A stretch of DNA of 30,642 bases from Clostridia bacterium (GTDB lineage Bacteria; Bacillota_A; Clostridia; TANB77; CAG-508), in NCBI GenBank assembly GCA_017621295.1, contig JAGATI010000145.1, positions 1-30,642 of the forward strand, in the 5' to 3' direction. Numbering within the stretch: the stretch's first letter is position 1; each line of letters opens with the position of its first letter. Both the position numbers and the translations under genes were made by a program. The notes beneath the pieces were generated by a model, which did not search any database, was not told the DNA's origin, and saw nothing but the letters and a program-made list of their open reading frames with translations. This document shows positions 17,651-25,714 of this stretch, piece after piece.

Positions 17651-18628
17651 ATGTATATAAAACCTTTAAAAATAGGAAATGTTGTATTAGAAAATAATAT
17701 AGTATTAGCACCAATGGCAGGTATAACAGACCTGCCATTTAGATATATAACTAAGAAATTTAATCCAGGGTTAGTTTATACAGAAATGGTAAGTGCTAAA
17801 GCTCTATTTTTTGGTGATGAAAAAACAAAGAAACTTCTAAATATGAAAAATGAAAAAAGACCAATAGCTGTTCAAATTTTTGGAAGTGATGTAGAAGCTA
17901 TGGTATATGCGACTAAATATTTACAAGATAAAGCAGATATTATAGACATAAATATGGGATGTCCAGCACCAAAAGTTGTTAAAAATGGTGATGGAAGTAA
18001 ATTGCTACTTAATTTAGATTTAGTAGGAGAAATAGTAACAGCTGTTGTAGAGGCATCTGATATTCCAGTAACTGTAAAAATAAGAAAGGGATGGAATGAT
18101 GAGAATATAGTAGCAAAAGAAGTGGCAAAGATAATAGAAAAAGCTGGAGCATCTGCAATAACAATTCATGGAAGAACTAGAGAAGAATTTTATTCTGGAA
18201 AGGCTGACTTAGATATAATAAGAAAAGTAAAAGAAAGCATTAATATTCCATGTATAGGTAATGGAGATATAAAGTCACCAGAAGATGCTCTAAAAATGTT
18301 TAAGGAAACAAATGTAGATGGAATTATGATAGGAAGAGCATCACTTGGAAATCCATGGATTTTTAAGAATGTTATAGATTATCTAAAAACTGGTACATAT
18401 GATGCTTCATTTCCTAATAATGACCAAAAACTTAAATTAATAATAGAACATATTAATTTAGAAGTAGAAGAAAAGGGAGAAGATATTGGAGTTAAAGAAA
18501 TGAGAAAACACCTTAGCTCATATATTAAGAATTTAAAAGATGCAAGCAGAATAAGAGAAAAAATAAATACATTAAAAACAAAACAAGAAGTTATAGATTG
18601 TCTTGAAGAATACTTTAAATCAATATGA
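17651..18628 (+). CDS. dusB: tRNA-dihydrouridine synthase B
   Basis: A 325-residue FMN enzyme that reduces uridine to dihydrouridine in tRNA. N-terminal LAPMAGITDLPFR, the catalytic cysteine motif INMGCPAPKVVKNGDGS, TVKIRKGW, ITIHGRTREEFYSG, IGNGDI and GIMIGRASLGNPWIF are all present. ATG 17651 follows AAAGGAAG. A terminator follows at once. Frame intact. Confidence 0.95.
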   Translation: MYIKPLKIGNVVLENNIVLAPMAGITDLPFRYITKKFNPGLVYTEMVSAKALFFGDEKTKKLLNMKNEKRPIAVQIFGSDVEAMVYATKYLQDKADIIDINMGCPAPKVVKNGDGSKLLLNLDLVGEIVTAVVEASDIPVTVKIRKGWNDENIVAKEVAKIIEKAGASAITIHGRTREEFYSGKADLDIIRKVKESINIPCIGNGDIKSPEDALKMFKETNVDGIMIGRASLGNPWIFKNVIDYLKTGTYDASFPNNDQKLKLIIEHINLEVEEKGEDIGVKEMRKHLSSYIKNLKDASRIREKINTLKTKQEVIDCLEEYFKSI

Positions 18629-18633
18629 ATATA

Positions 18634-18670
18634 AATAAAAAAGAATAGATTTTATCTATTCTTTTTTATT
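18634..18670. terminator. Terminator after dusB
   Basis: Inverted repeat aataaaaaagaatagat / atctattcttttttatt with a very short loop and a T-run. Confidence 0.9.
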
Positions 18671-18857
18671 TAATAGTAGAAAAACTAAGTATAGAAAAAA
18701 CTTATGTGTATTTCATATTAAATAAAATAATTACATTCAATTTTTTATTTAAATTGGTGTATGAAGAAATAGGCGAACTTTAAAATATTTCGAAAAGATG
18801 CGATGCTAAAGATGTTCGTTTTTATTCTTTAATAGTAATGAAAGAAGGGGATTAAAA

Positions 18858-19536
18858 ATGAAAAATAAAAAAGTTATTATATTTGTCATTGTGCTTGCAA
18901 TTATTGCAATTATAGTTTTCTTTTTTATAAAAAAGAATTATAAAAAAATTAATATTGGAAATAATATAACTAATAAATCAATTGAGCAAATTGAGGAATA
19001 TATTTTAAATATTAGTTCATATAAGGCAAGGATTGAAGTAGAAGTTATAAGCAATAAAAATGAAAATAAGTATATATTGATGCAAAAATATGTATCACCT
19101 AATATATCAAAACAAGAAGTTCTAGAACCAAGCAATATAAAAGGAATTGAAACTATATATAATGGCACGAATTTAACAATTAATAATTCTAGTTTAGGAT
19201 TAAGCAGTATATATGAGAATTATCAGTATATGGTAGATAATTGTTTATGGATTCGGAAGCTTTATACAAGATTATAAAAATTGCAATGAAAAAAGCATTA
19301 AAGAAGAAAATAATGAAATTGTAATGGAAACAAAAGTAGAAAAGGATAGTAAATATATATCATATAAGAAGTTATATATCGACAATAAAACCTATAAGCC
19401 AACTAAAATGTTAATACAAGATGTTAACAAAAAAACTATAGTTTACATATCATATAAAGAGATAGAAATAGATAGTTTAAGTAAGGAAGAGGTTTTAGCG
19501 TTTCATCTTAAAAATATAGAAATAAAAGATTTCTAA
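18858..19536 (+). CDS. GerS/LolA-like anchored protein, one +1 frameshift site
   Basis: A 225-residue protein with an N-terminal membrane anchor (about 5-26) and no lipobox Cys, followed by a region that looks like the LolA/GerS fold: SYKARIEVEVISNKNENKY, KQEVLEPSNIKGIETIYNG, and KLYIDNKTYKPTKMLIQD. GerS is a Clostridioides germination protein. Its proximity to mazF here recalls the gerS neighbourhood of clostridia. The frame breaks at CGG 19254: the zero frame stops at 19275. Skipping the C gives CLWIGSFIQDYKNCNEKSI and joins the downstream half to the stop at 19534-19536. ATG 18858 follows GAAGGGG. The fold is inferred from sequence pattern only. Confidence 0.8.
19254..19256 (+). other. CGG +1 frameshift site in GerS-like gene (Gly133)
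   Basis: Context ATT-C-GGA-AGC. The +1 reading joins the two halves of the protein. The zero frame stops at 19275. Confidence 0.87.
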
Positions 19537-19634
19537 AACTTTATTTAATGCTATCATTTTATCTTAAGAAACTAATATTTAAATATATCAATTAAAGAAG
19601 ATTATAGATATACAAATACTGGGAGTGGAGTAAG

Positions 19635-19985
19635 ATGATAGTAAAAAGAGGAGATATGTTTTATGCAGATTTAAGTCCTGTTGTTGGATCTGAACAAGGT
19701 GGAATAAGACCTGTGGTTATAATACAAAATGATGTAGGAAATAAACATAGTCCTACAGTAATAGCTGCAGCAATTACATCTCAGCTTGGAAAAAACAGAT
19801 TGCCAACACATATAGAAATAGGGCCAGAAAACTGTGGCCTTAAGGCTGAATCGGTTGTTTTAGCTGAACAAATTAGAACAATTGATAAAAGTAGATTAAA
19901 AGAAAAAATTGGGCATATAGATGATGAGTCTGTTATGAACAAAATAAATAGTGCATTAGGAATTAGTTTTGGTTTAGGAGATTAA
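19635..19985 (+). CDS. mazF: MazF/EndoA family endoribonuclease toxin
   Basis: A 116-residue PemK/MazF-family mRNA interferase. It has the hallmark VKRGDMFYADLSPVVGSEQG, GIRPVVIIQND, TVIAAAITSQ and VLAEQIRTIDKSRL. ATG 19635 follows GGGAGTGGAG. No mazE-type antitoxin gene is visible in the 98 nt between it and the GerS-like gene, nor overlapping. A terminator follows. Frame intact. Confidence 0.93.
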   Translation: MIVKRGDMFYADLSPVVGSEQGGIRPVVIIQNDVGNKHSPTVIAAAITSQLGKNRLPTHIEIGPENCGLKAESVVLAEQIRTIDKSRLKEKIGHIDDESVMNKINSALGISFGLGD

Positions 19986-20010
19986 AGTTTTTCGTATATA
20001 TAATCAAAAT

Positions 20011-20040
20011 GCTCTCTTTTTTGTAAAGAGAGTATTTTTT
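20011..20040 (+). terminator. Terminator after mazF
   Basis: ctctcttt pairs with aaagagag, followed by tattttttt. Confidence 0.88.
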
Positions 20041-20205
20041 GATGCGATTTTTTAGTAAAGATTTTAATAGTATAAATAATTAGTTATAAGTTATTTTTTG
20101 TTGTTATATAAAGAAAATTGAATAGTTCAGGTTTAGATAGTTTTACTTAAAAGATATAAAAACATTAACTAGTAACAAATTATTAAAATAAATGATTAAA
20201 TAGTC

Positions 20206-20234
20206 TTGACATACACAAACAAACGTTTTATAAT
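20206..20234 (+). promoter_or_regulatory. Consensus promoter for the ORF6N gene
   Basis: TTGACA (20206-20211), an exact 17-nt spacer and TATAAT (20229-20234): a perfect sigma-A consensus, the strongest in the window. Confidence 0.9.
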
Positions 20235-20255
20235 ATACGAAAAGGATGTGATGTT

Positions 20256-21155
20256 ATGGAACAAAATAAAGTAGGTGTACAAAATGAATTATCTAATGAA
20301 GATATAAAGAATTTAATATATACAATAAGAGGAAAACAAGTTATGTTAGATAGCGATGTGGCAAAATTATATAATTATACAACTAAAAATATAAATAAAG
20401 CAGTAAAAAGAAATATAGATAGATTTCCAGAAGATTTTTGTTTTCAATTAACAGAAGTGGAATTTCAAAATTTAAGGTTCCAAATTGGAACCTTAAATAG
20501 AAAAGTTAATAATGGTGATGTAACAAGAAAATATTTGCCATATGTATTTACAGAACAAGGTATATCAATGCTGTCTGGTGTATTAAAGAATCAAATTGCA
20601 ATAAACGTTAGTGTTAATATAATACGAGCTTTTGTAGAAATGCGAAGGTTTCTAATGTGCAATGCACACATATTTGAAAGGCTAACTAATATAGAATATA
20701 AATTATTAGAATATGATAAAAATTTTGATAAAGTATTTAATGAATTGCAACAAGAAGAAAATATAAAACAACATATTTTCTTTGATGGCCAAATATATGA
20801 TGCATATAGCATAATAGTAGACATCATTAAAAAAGCCAATAACAAAATTTTAATTATAGATAACTATATTGATGATAGTATTTTAAAAATGCTATCAAAA
20901 AAGAAAAGCAGTGTAGAAGTAGTTATATTAACATCACACAAAAGCAATATTGATAATTTAGATATAAAAAAATTCAATAAAGAGTATCCAATCTTAAAAG
21001 TTTCTAAAACAAATAAATTTCATGATAGATTTATTGTAATAGATAATCAGGAAATGTATCATTTGGGTGCCTCGATAAAAGATTTAGGTAAAAAGTGTTT
21101 TGGAATTAACAAAATAGAAGATGTAGAAATTATAGAGAAATTTATTAATTTATAA
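20256..21155 (+). CDS. ORF6N-domain protein with C-terminal PLD-like domain
   Basis: A 299-residue protein. The N-terminal half (about 15-125) matches the ORF6N DNA-binding domain found in phage and mobile-element regulators (IRGKQVMLDSDVAKLY, then NIDRFPEDFCFQLT and YVFTEQGISMLSGVL). A helical linker follows, then a C-terminal domain (about 175-299) with KILIIDNYID and KFHDRFIVIDNQEMYHLGAS, resembling one HKD-type phospholipase D half-site. It has its own perfect promoter and a terminator, so it is a single-gene unit. Probably a DNA-binding regulator or part of a mobile or defence element. Function not established. Confidence 0.78.
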   Translation: MEQNKVGVQNELSNEDIKNLIYTIRGKQVMLDSDVAKLYNYTTKNINKAVKRNIDRFPEDFCFQLTEVEFQNLRFQIGTLNRKVNNGDVTRKYLPYVFTEQGISMLSGVLKNQIAINVSVNIIRAFVEMRRFLMCNAHIFERLTNIEYKLLEYDKNFDKVFNELQQEENIKQHIFFDGQIYDAYSIIVDIIKKANNKILIIDNYIDDSILKMLSKKKSSVEVVILTSHKSNIDNLDIKKFNKEYPILKVSKTNKFHDRFIVIDNQEMYHLGASIKDLGKKCFGINKIEDVEIIEKFINL

Positions 21156-21161
21156 AAATAT

Positions 21162-21201
21162 AAAAAAGACAATACTTAAATTTAAGTAGAATTGTCCTTT
21201 T
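21162..21201. terminator. Terminator after the ORF6N gene
   Basis: gacaat...cttaaatttaag...attgtc hairpin flanked by A and T runs. It may act on both strands, but the minus-strand gene ends at 21285. Confidence 0.75.
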
Positions 21202-21284
21202 AATTAGTAATATTTTAAATTATACATAATAGTTACAAAGAGTTAACATTTATTTCTCTATAATTTATTAGAAATTGTTTTTTC

Positions 21285-22232
21285 TTATTTTTTATGTAAC
21301 TTTTTTATAATCGAAATTTCTTTATACAATTTCTCTATTCTATCTTCACGAATAGATATTGCATGTTCATATTCTGAAAGAATAGAAAAGTAATTATCTA
21401 AAGTTTCGTTTTCTTGCAGAAGCATTTGTATTCCTTCCATATAATAATTTCGTTTTTTTTCAGATTGTGATAAATCCATCTTTGTTTTATATTCATCTAT
21501 TTGTTTTAATCTTTTTACCTCAGAATTTAAATATTTTACATATTTATAAAGACCATCTATTTCATAATATATATCATCTATAACTACTTTAAATAAGGCT
21601 TTTAATACTTTTAAATTAATTTTGCCAAATTGATAATTTATGTTTAACTGATCTAATGCTATAGATTTTTTTATGTCTTCAGGTTTAGAATCTTCAATTA
21701 ATTCATTAAGAGTTTCTGAAATGTTAACATGAGTTTTGTATTGTCTTTTCGAAGTAATTGCATCATATTCATCTGCTACTCTTATAATTTGGGCAACATA
21801 TGGAATTTCGTCTTTTGTAAGACCATTTGGGTATCCAGAACCATTTAAAGCTTCATGATGGTAAAGTGCACCTGCACTGTATGGCTTTAAACTTTCATCT
21901 TTTATGCACATTTCATATCCATATATTGTATGTTTTTTCATAATTTCATATTCTTCATCTGTTAATTTTGAGGGTTTTTGTAATATTGAACTAGGAACCT
22001 TTAGTTTGCCAATATCATGTAAATATGCACATATTGTAGAGTAAGCTGTAAACTCTTTCTTGGAGTGTAAATACTCACATATTCTACAAACTAAATTTGC
22101 AACATTTTCACTATGTTTTCTGGTTACATTATCTAAAGTACCTAGAATTTGCAATTGTTGTTTTACTGTTTTATCAAGATTATATGATCTTAAATTTATT
22201 GGACTATAAAAATTAAAATTTTCGTTTTGCAT
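21285..22232 (-). CDS. HD-GYP domain protein
   Basis: A 315-residue protein with an HD-GYP type phosphohydrolase domain (about 25-190), the class that often degrades cyclic di-GMP. Visible are the HSENVA helix, AYLHDIGKLKVPSSIL (HD motif), MKKHTIYGYEM, LYHHEALNGSGYPNGL (the GYP region, with Asn for the common Asp) and IIRVADEYDAITSKRQY. The C-terminal part is coiled-coil-like and charged. ATG 22232 lies within the 3' end of the spoVB-like gene, overlapping it by 20 nt, with GAGG as ribosome site, so the two are coupled. Whether it is enzymatically active is unknown. Confidence 0.85.
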   Translation of the reverse strand: MQNENFNFYSPINLRSYNLDKTVKQQLQILGTLDNVTRKHSENVANLVCRICEYLHSKKEFTAYSTICAYLHDIGKLKVPSSILQKPSKLTDEEYEIMKKHTIYGYEMCIKDESLKPYSAGALYHHEALNGSGYPNGLTKDEIPYVAQIIRVADEYDAITSKRQYKTHVNISETLNELIEDSKPEDIKKSIALDQLNINYQFGKINLKVLKALFKVVIDDIYYEIDGLYKYVKYLNSEVKRLKQIDEYKTKMDLSQSEKKRNYYMEGIQMLLQENETLDNYFSILSEYEHAISIREDRIEKLYKEISIIKKLHKK

Positions 22233-23746
22233 AAATTACCTCTAACTTATTTTTTCTAATAATAACATTATTAAAAACATAAATCAATATAGCATATGTT
22301 AAAATGAATAATACAATACAAATAATTAAGTTAGGAATTATTATTATAAATGTATTTACAAAACATTTTATAAGCAAGTATAAAAATATAATTGAAATAA
22401 TAGGTGTAATAATCCAAAGTTTGTAATTAATAGATAAATTAGTCTGCTTTATAAGTTCTCTTAAACTAAGCAGAAAATTTAAAAGTTCACTAATAAAAAT
22501 TACAATTATATATCCGAGTGATTCCTTTAATTGGAAGTAAAAAGTAAATAAATGTTATACTAGTTAATAAATCTAGTATATTAATTCCCATTACTTTTAC
22601 TTGTTTATCTAGTCCTTTTAAAATACTATCAATTATACTATCTAAATACATGAATACAAGTAGAGGACACAGAATTCTAATGTATTTTGAAATTTCTATA
22701 TTATTATAAAATATTATAGAAAATGAATCTGAAAAACACAAAAATATTCCAATTATACCAAAAGAAAATATAAAAGAATATTTAAATATTAAATTAAGCA
22801 TTTTATTCATTTTATCATTTTCGTTTCTTGCATTATAATAAGAAAATTCAGGAATTAAGAGATTTGCAAAAGTAGTAATTACAATATTGGGAAAAAGTAA
22901 CAGTGGAAATACCATACCATTAATCATTCCATACTGAGATAAGGCTTCTTTACAACTTAGACCTGACTTTTCTAATCTAAGAGGAATTAATATTTGTTTA
23001 ATTGTAGAAAGACCAGAACGAATATATGAAGTTATTGCTACAGGTACACTTATTCGTAATATTTTTTTGGAAAACTTGCATTTTTCAAAGCTTCTTGTTT
23101 GCTTTAATTTTCTTTGATTTAATTTATATAAAAAGTATAATATAAAAAAAGAACAAGCTTCAGATATTGCTTCACCAACAACTAATGAGATAATAGCAAA
23201 ATCTACTGATTTAGGAGCAAGCAAACTTAATAGAAAACATATAATAGAAATTTTTATAACTTGTTCTAATATTTGTACAAAAGCAGTTTTCTTTACTTGT
23301 CTAATAGCAGAAAAATATCCATTAATACAAGAAGACATTGATACAAAAGGAAGCAAAAGTGAAATTACATAAAAAGGAAAGCATGATACTTTGTTATGTA
23401 AAAATGTACTTGATATGTAGGGTGCTAATATAAATAAAGTAAGTGCTGAAAATAATCCGAAAGTTAGGCTAAAGAATAGACATTTTTTAGTAGCGGATTT
23501 TATATTTTTGTCATTGCCATAAGCTAATTCTTCAGAAACAATTCTGGTGCAAGCTAAATTAATTCCGGAAAGAGAAAATGTAACAAAGAAAAGATATACA
23601 GACATTACAAGCTCAAATATACCTACAGATTCGCTACCAATTTTATTTGATATATATATATTAAAAAACATTCCTATAGTTCTTAGAATAAGGGATGTGC
23701 AAGTAAGAATAATACCGTTAATTAAAAAGAATTTTATTTTTTTCAA
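22213..23746 (-). CDS. SpoVB-like polysaccharide flippase (MOP family), one +1 frameshift site
   Basis: A multi-spanning membrane protein of about 510 residues (about 14 helices), related to SpoVB and MurJ, which move lipid-linked wall precursors during sporulation or growth. The N-terminus KFFLINGIILTCTSLILR and the segment VPVAITSYIRSGLSTIKQIL are typical. TTG 23746 is preferred, with AGGTGA just upstream; an in-frame GTG at 23755 lies inside that site. The conventional frame stops at 22490, about 100 residues early. At CGG 22516, skipping the C gives LPIKGITGYIIVIFISELLN and adds the last two helices, ending at TAA 22215, which restores the family length. The repaired end overlaps the HD-GYP start by 20 nt, a typical coupled arrangement. 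Confidence 0.85.
22514..22516 (-). other. CGG +1 frameshift site in spoVB-like gene
   Basis: Coding-strand context ACT-C-GGA-TAT-ATA. The +1 reading gives ITGYIIVIFIS and 100 more codons. The zero frame stops at 22490. Confidence 0.9.
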
Positions 23747-23810
23747 ATTTATCACCTGACTTATAAAAGTATATGATGAATGAGTTTAAAGAATTACCCT
23801 TTTTAGGGAG

Positions 23811-23931
23811 TGCTTTAAAATTGGCCGTCTTGAAAGGTTTAAAAATTACTATTCATCCTTAATATTAAAACAGGCTACGGACTAATTTTATTTGTGATTT
23901 TAGAATTAAGGCTGACCAATAACTTAAAGTA
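23811..23931. repeat. Short imperfect palindromic repeat
   Basis: tgctttaaaattggccgtct (from 23811) pairs imperfectly with aaggctgaccaataacttaaagta (to 23931). The left arm resembles 3038-3056 (gtgctttaaaattagccgtc). The segment acaggctacggactaa near 23870 recurs in reverse complement near 30572. It occupies the divergent gap before the phosphorylase gene. Confidence 0.6.
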
Positions 23932-24018
23932 TTGAATTATATCTATTTTTTATAAAATACATTGTAAATATTAAATAAGTATAATAAAATATGAAAAAAA
24001 GAGTTAGGAGAAGATGTA

Positions 24019-24615
24019 ATGAAAAATATATTATTTGTATGCGCAATGAAAAAAGAAGCGGACTTAATTGCAAAAAAATTAAAACTTGATAAATTAGAAG
24101 AAGATTTATACAAAAAAGATAGTATTTCTTTACTAATTACAGGAATAGGAAAACAAAAAACTGCAATAAGTCTTACAAAATATTTATGTGAAAATGTAAA
24201 ACCACAATTAATAATAAATATTGGATATGCAGGTTCTACAGATATAAGAGTAGGAGAATGGGCATGTATAACTAGAAGTTATAATTATGAATGGGAGATT
24301 CCAGGAGAAGAAAAGTATAGTATGCTGGATTTTGGAAACCAAAGTCTAGAGATTATTAATTCTAGTGGAAAAAAAAAGGTAGAATGTTATTCTGCTGAGA
24401 GTTTTGTTACAAAGACCAATTTAAAGCAAAGTATAGCTTTTGATATGGAACTTCATTCTATAGCAATTTTATGTGATATGTATAAAATTCCATTAATATC
24501 ATTAAAAAAGATAAGTGATAATTTAAGTTTAAATGATTATTATGATAATTTAAAAGAAGAAAATGTGTTTGAACTTGAAAGTTGTTTGGAATTATTAGAT
24601 GGAGAAATCTTGTGA
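24019..24615 (+). CDS. Nucleoside phosphorylase (MTA/SAH nucleosidase-like)
   Basis: A 198-residue member of the PNP_UDP_1/MTAN family, which cleaves N-glycosidic bonds of nucleosides. It starts MKNILFVCAMKKEADLIA, with LITGIGKQKTAISL and LIINIGYAGS as nucleoside/phosphate-site loops, and ends with SFVTKTNLKQSIAFDMELHS, the ribose-binding ME motif. Slightly shorter than typical MTAN (about 230). ATG 24019 follows TTAGGAGAAG. Substrate not determined. Confidence 0.82.
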   Translation: MKNILFVCAMKKEADLIAKKLKLDKLEEDLYKKDSISLLITGIGKQKTAISLTKYLCENVKPQLIINIGYAGSTDIRVGEWACITRSYNYEWEIPGEEKYSMLDFGNQSLEIINSSGKKKVECYSAESFVTKTNLKQSIAFDMELHSIAILCDMYKIPLISLKKISDNLSLNDYYDNLKEENVFELESCLELLDGEIL

Positions 24616-24632
24616 ATTTAATACCAATAAAT

Positions 24633-24672
24633 CATAAAAGTCTTGTAAACATTGATTTGCAAGACTTTTATG
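24633..24672. terminator. Bidirectional terminator
   Basis: cataaaagtcttgtaaa pairs with tttgcaagacttttatg, between the phosphorylase and the convergent relE-type gene. Confidence 0.88.
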
Positions 24673-24678
24673 GTTTTA

Positions 24679-24993
24679 TTAGATTAATTTATCAAAATTT
24701 CTTTTTGAATATAAAATTCTTCTTATTTCCATAGTAGTATCTTTTACTATATAAAATATTATATAATTTTTCACATAAATTCTATAATATGAATTTTTTC
24801 TTTTTCTAGTACTTAGATACTTTTCATAGTTTTCTGGATTTTTACTTCTTGTTTCTATTTCTTTAATTACCTCATTATAGAAATTTTCTGCTGCAATTTT
24901 ATTTTTCAATTTATGCACAAAATATTTCAAGATATTGTTAAACTGGTTAATAAAAGTAGAAGAATATTTTATTGTGTATTTATTATTCTCCAT
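24679..24993 (-). CDS. RelE/ParE family toxin
   Basis: A 104-residue protein of the RelE/ParE superfamily (KYSSTFINQFNNILKYF, IETRSKNPENYEKY, YYRIYVKNYIIFYIV, ending RRILYSKRNFDKLI). Its start overlaps the end of the antitoxin gene by 11 nt, with AGGAGG upstream, so translation is coupled. The target (ribosome or gyrase) is unknown. Confidence 0.88.
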   Translation of the reverse strand: MENNKYTIKYSSTFINQFNNILKYFVHKLKNKIAAENFYNEVIKEIETRSKNPENYEKYLSTRKRKNSYYRIYVKNYIIFYIVKDTTMEIRRILYSKRNFDKLI

Positions 24994-25267
24994 CTATTAT
25001 CCTCCTAGCAATTTGTTTCATTTCTTCATGTGTATAATATTTTGCATTAGGGTCTTGCGCTTCTATATCTGCTTCATCTAATGCATTTTCAATATATTCA
25101 TCATATTCGATATTACTAATTAATTTTGAATATTTTTCTAGACTCATTACTACCATTGAACCATATCCATTTTTGGTTAGATAAACTGCTTCGTCTTCTC
25201 GTAAAACTAAGTCCTCAATTTCTGGATACTTATTTCTTAAATCTGATACCGGTCTTATATTAATCAT
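24983..25267 (-). CDS. Phd/YefM (RelB-type) antitoxin
   Basis: A 94-residue antitoxin. MINIRPVSDLRNKYPEIEDL and YLTKNGYGSMVVMSLEKYSK are hallmarks of the Phd/YefM DNA-binding domain. The acidic C-terminus probably binds the toxin and ends RRIIDGE. ATG 25267 follows AAGGAGTG. First gene of the toxin-antitoxin operon, which such antitoxins usually autoregulate. A CGG near 25252 is out of frame (CCG GTA). Confidence 0.9.
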   Translation of the reverse strand: MINIRPVSDLRNKYPEIEDLVLREDEAVYLTKNGYGSMVVMSLEKYSKLISNIEYDEYIENALDEADIEAQDPNAKYYTHEEMKQIARRIIDGE

Positions 25268-25368
25268 ACTTATTCACTCCTTGCAATCTAATTATCATAA
25301 TTTTATCATTATTTTGCGACATATTCAATATTCTATTCAAATTTCAAACAAATTTTGTGTATACATAA

Positions 25369-25473
25369 TATGACGCAACTGTAGCAGGAGAAAGTAAGAG
25401 AAAATCCAAAAGTATCCGTGAATGGTTAGAGTGTTTAACAAGTATGTTATCACTCAGAGTGGATGAGTATTGA
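25369..25473 (+). pseudogene. Possible gene remnant or small-RNA body before a strong terminator
   Basis: A 34-codon open stretch without a start codon (ATVAGESKRKSKSIREWLEC... ending SLRVDEY, TGA 25471) is unusually protein-like and is followed at once by a strong terminator. It may be the C-terminal remnant of a lost gene. Alternatively the segment is a short transcribed RNA. I do not recognise the family. Confidence 0.35.
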
Positions 25474-25486
25474 GATTGTGAGCAGA

Positions 25487-25535
25487 ACACAAAGCACAAA
25501 CTATTTTGTTTAGTTTGTGCTTTTGTGTATTTTTA
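25487..25535 (+). terminator. Rho-independent terminator in the relB-smc gap
   Basis: acacaaagcacaaacta pairs with tagtttgtgcttttgtgt, followed by a T-run. No intact gene precedes it on the plus strand, which suggests a decayed gene or an untranslated RNA. 25536-25705 shows nothing else. Confidence 0.88.
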
Positions 25536-25714
25536 ATATATGCTAAAATTCTGAATTGCTATGATTATAAAACTATTAAATAGTAATATTAAAATGTTTA
25601 TAAACAAAGTTGACATTAAATGCAAAAAAAAATATAATAACAATGTAAAAGTGCATAATAAACAAGTTTATGTAGATTTTAAATATAACAAATTTTAGGA
25701 TAAGGGTGGAAATA

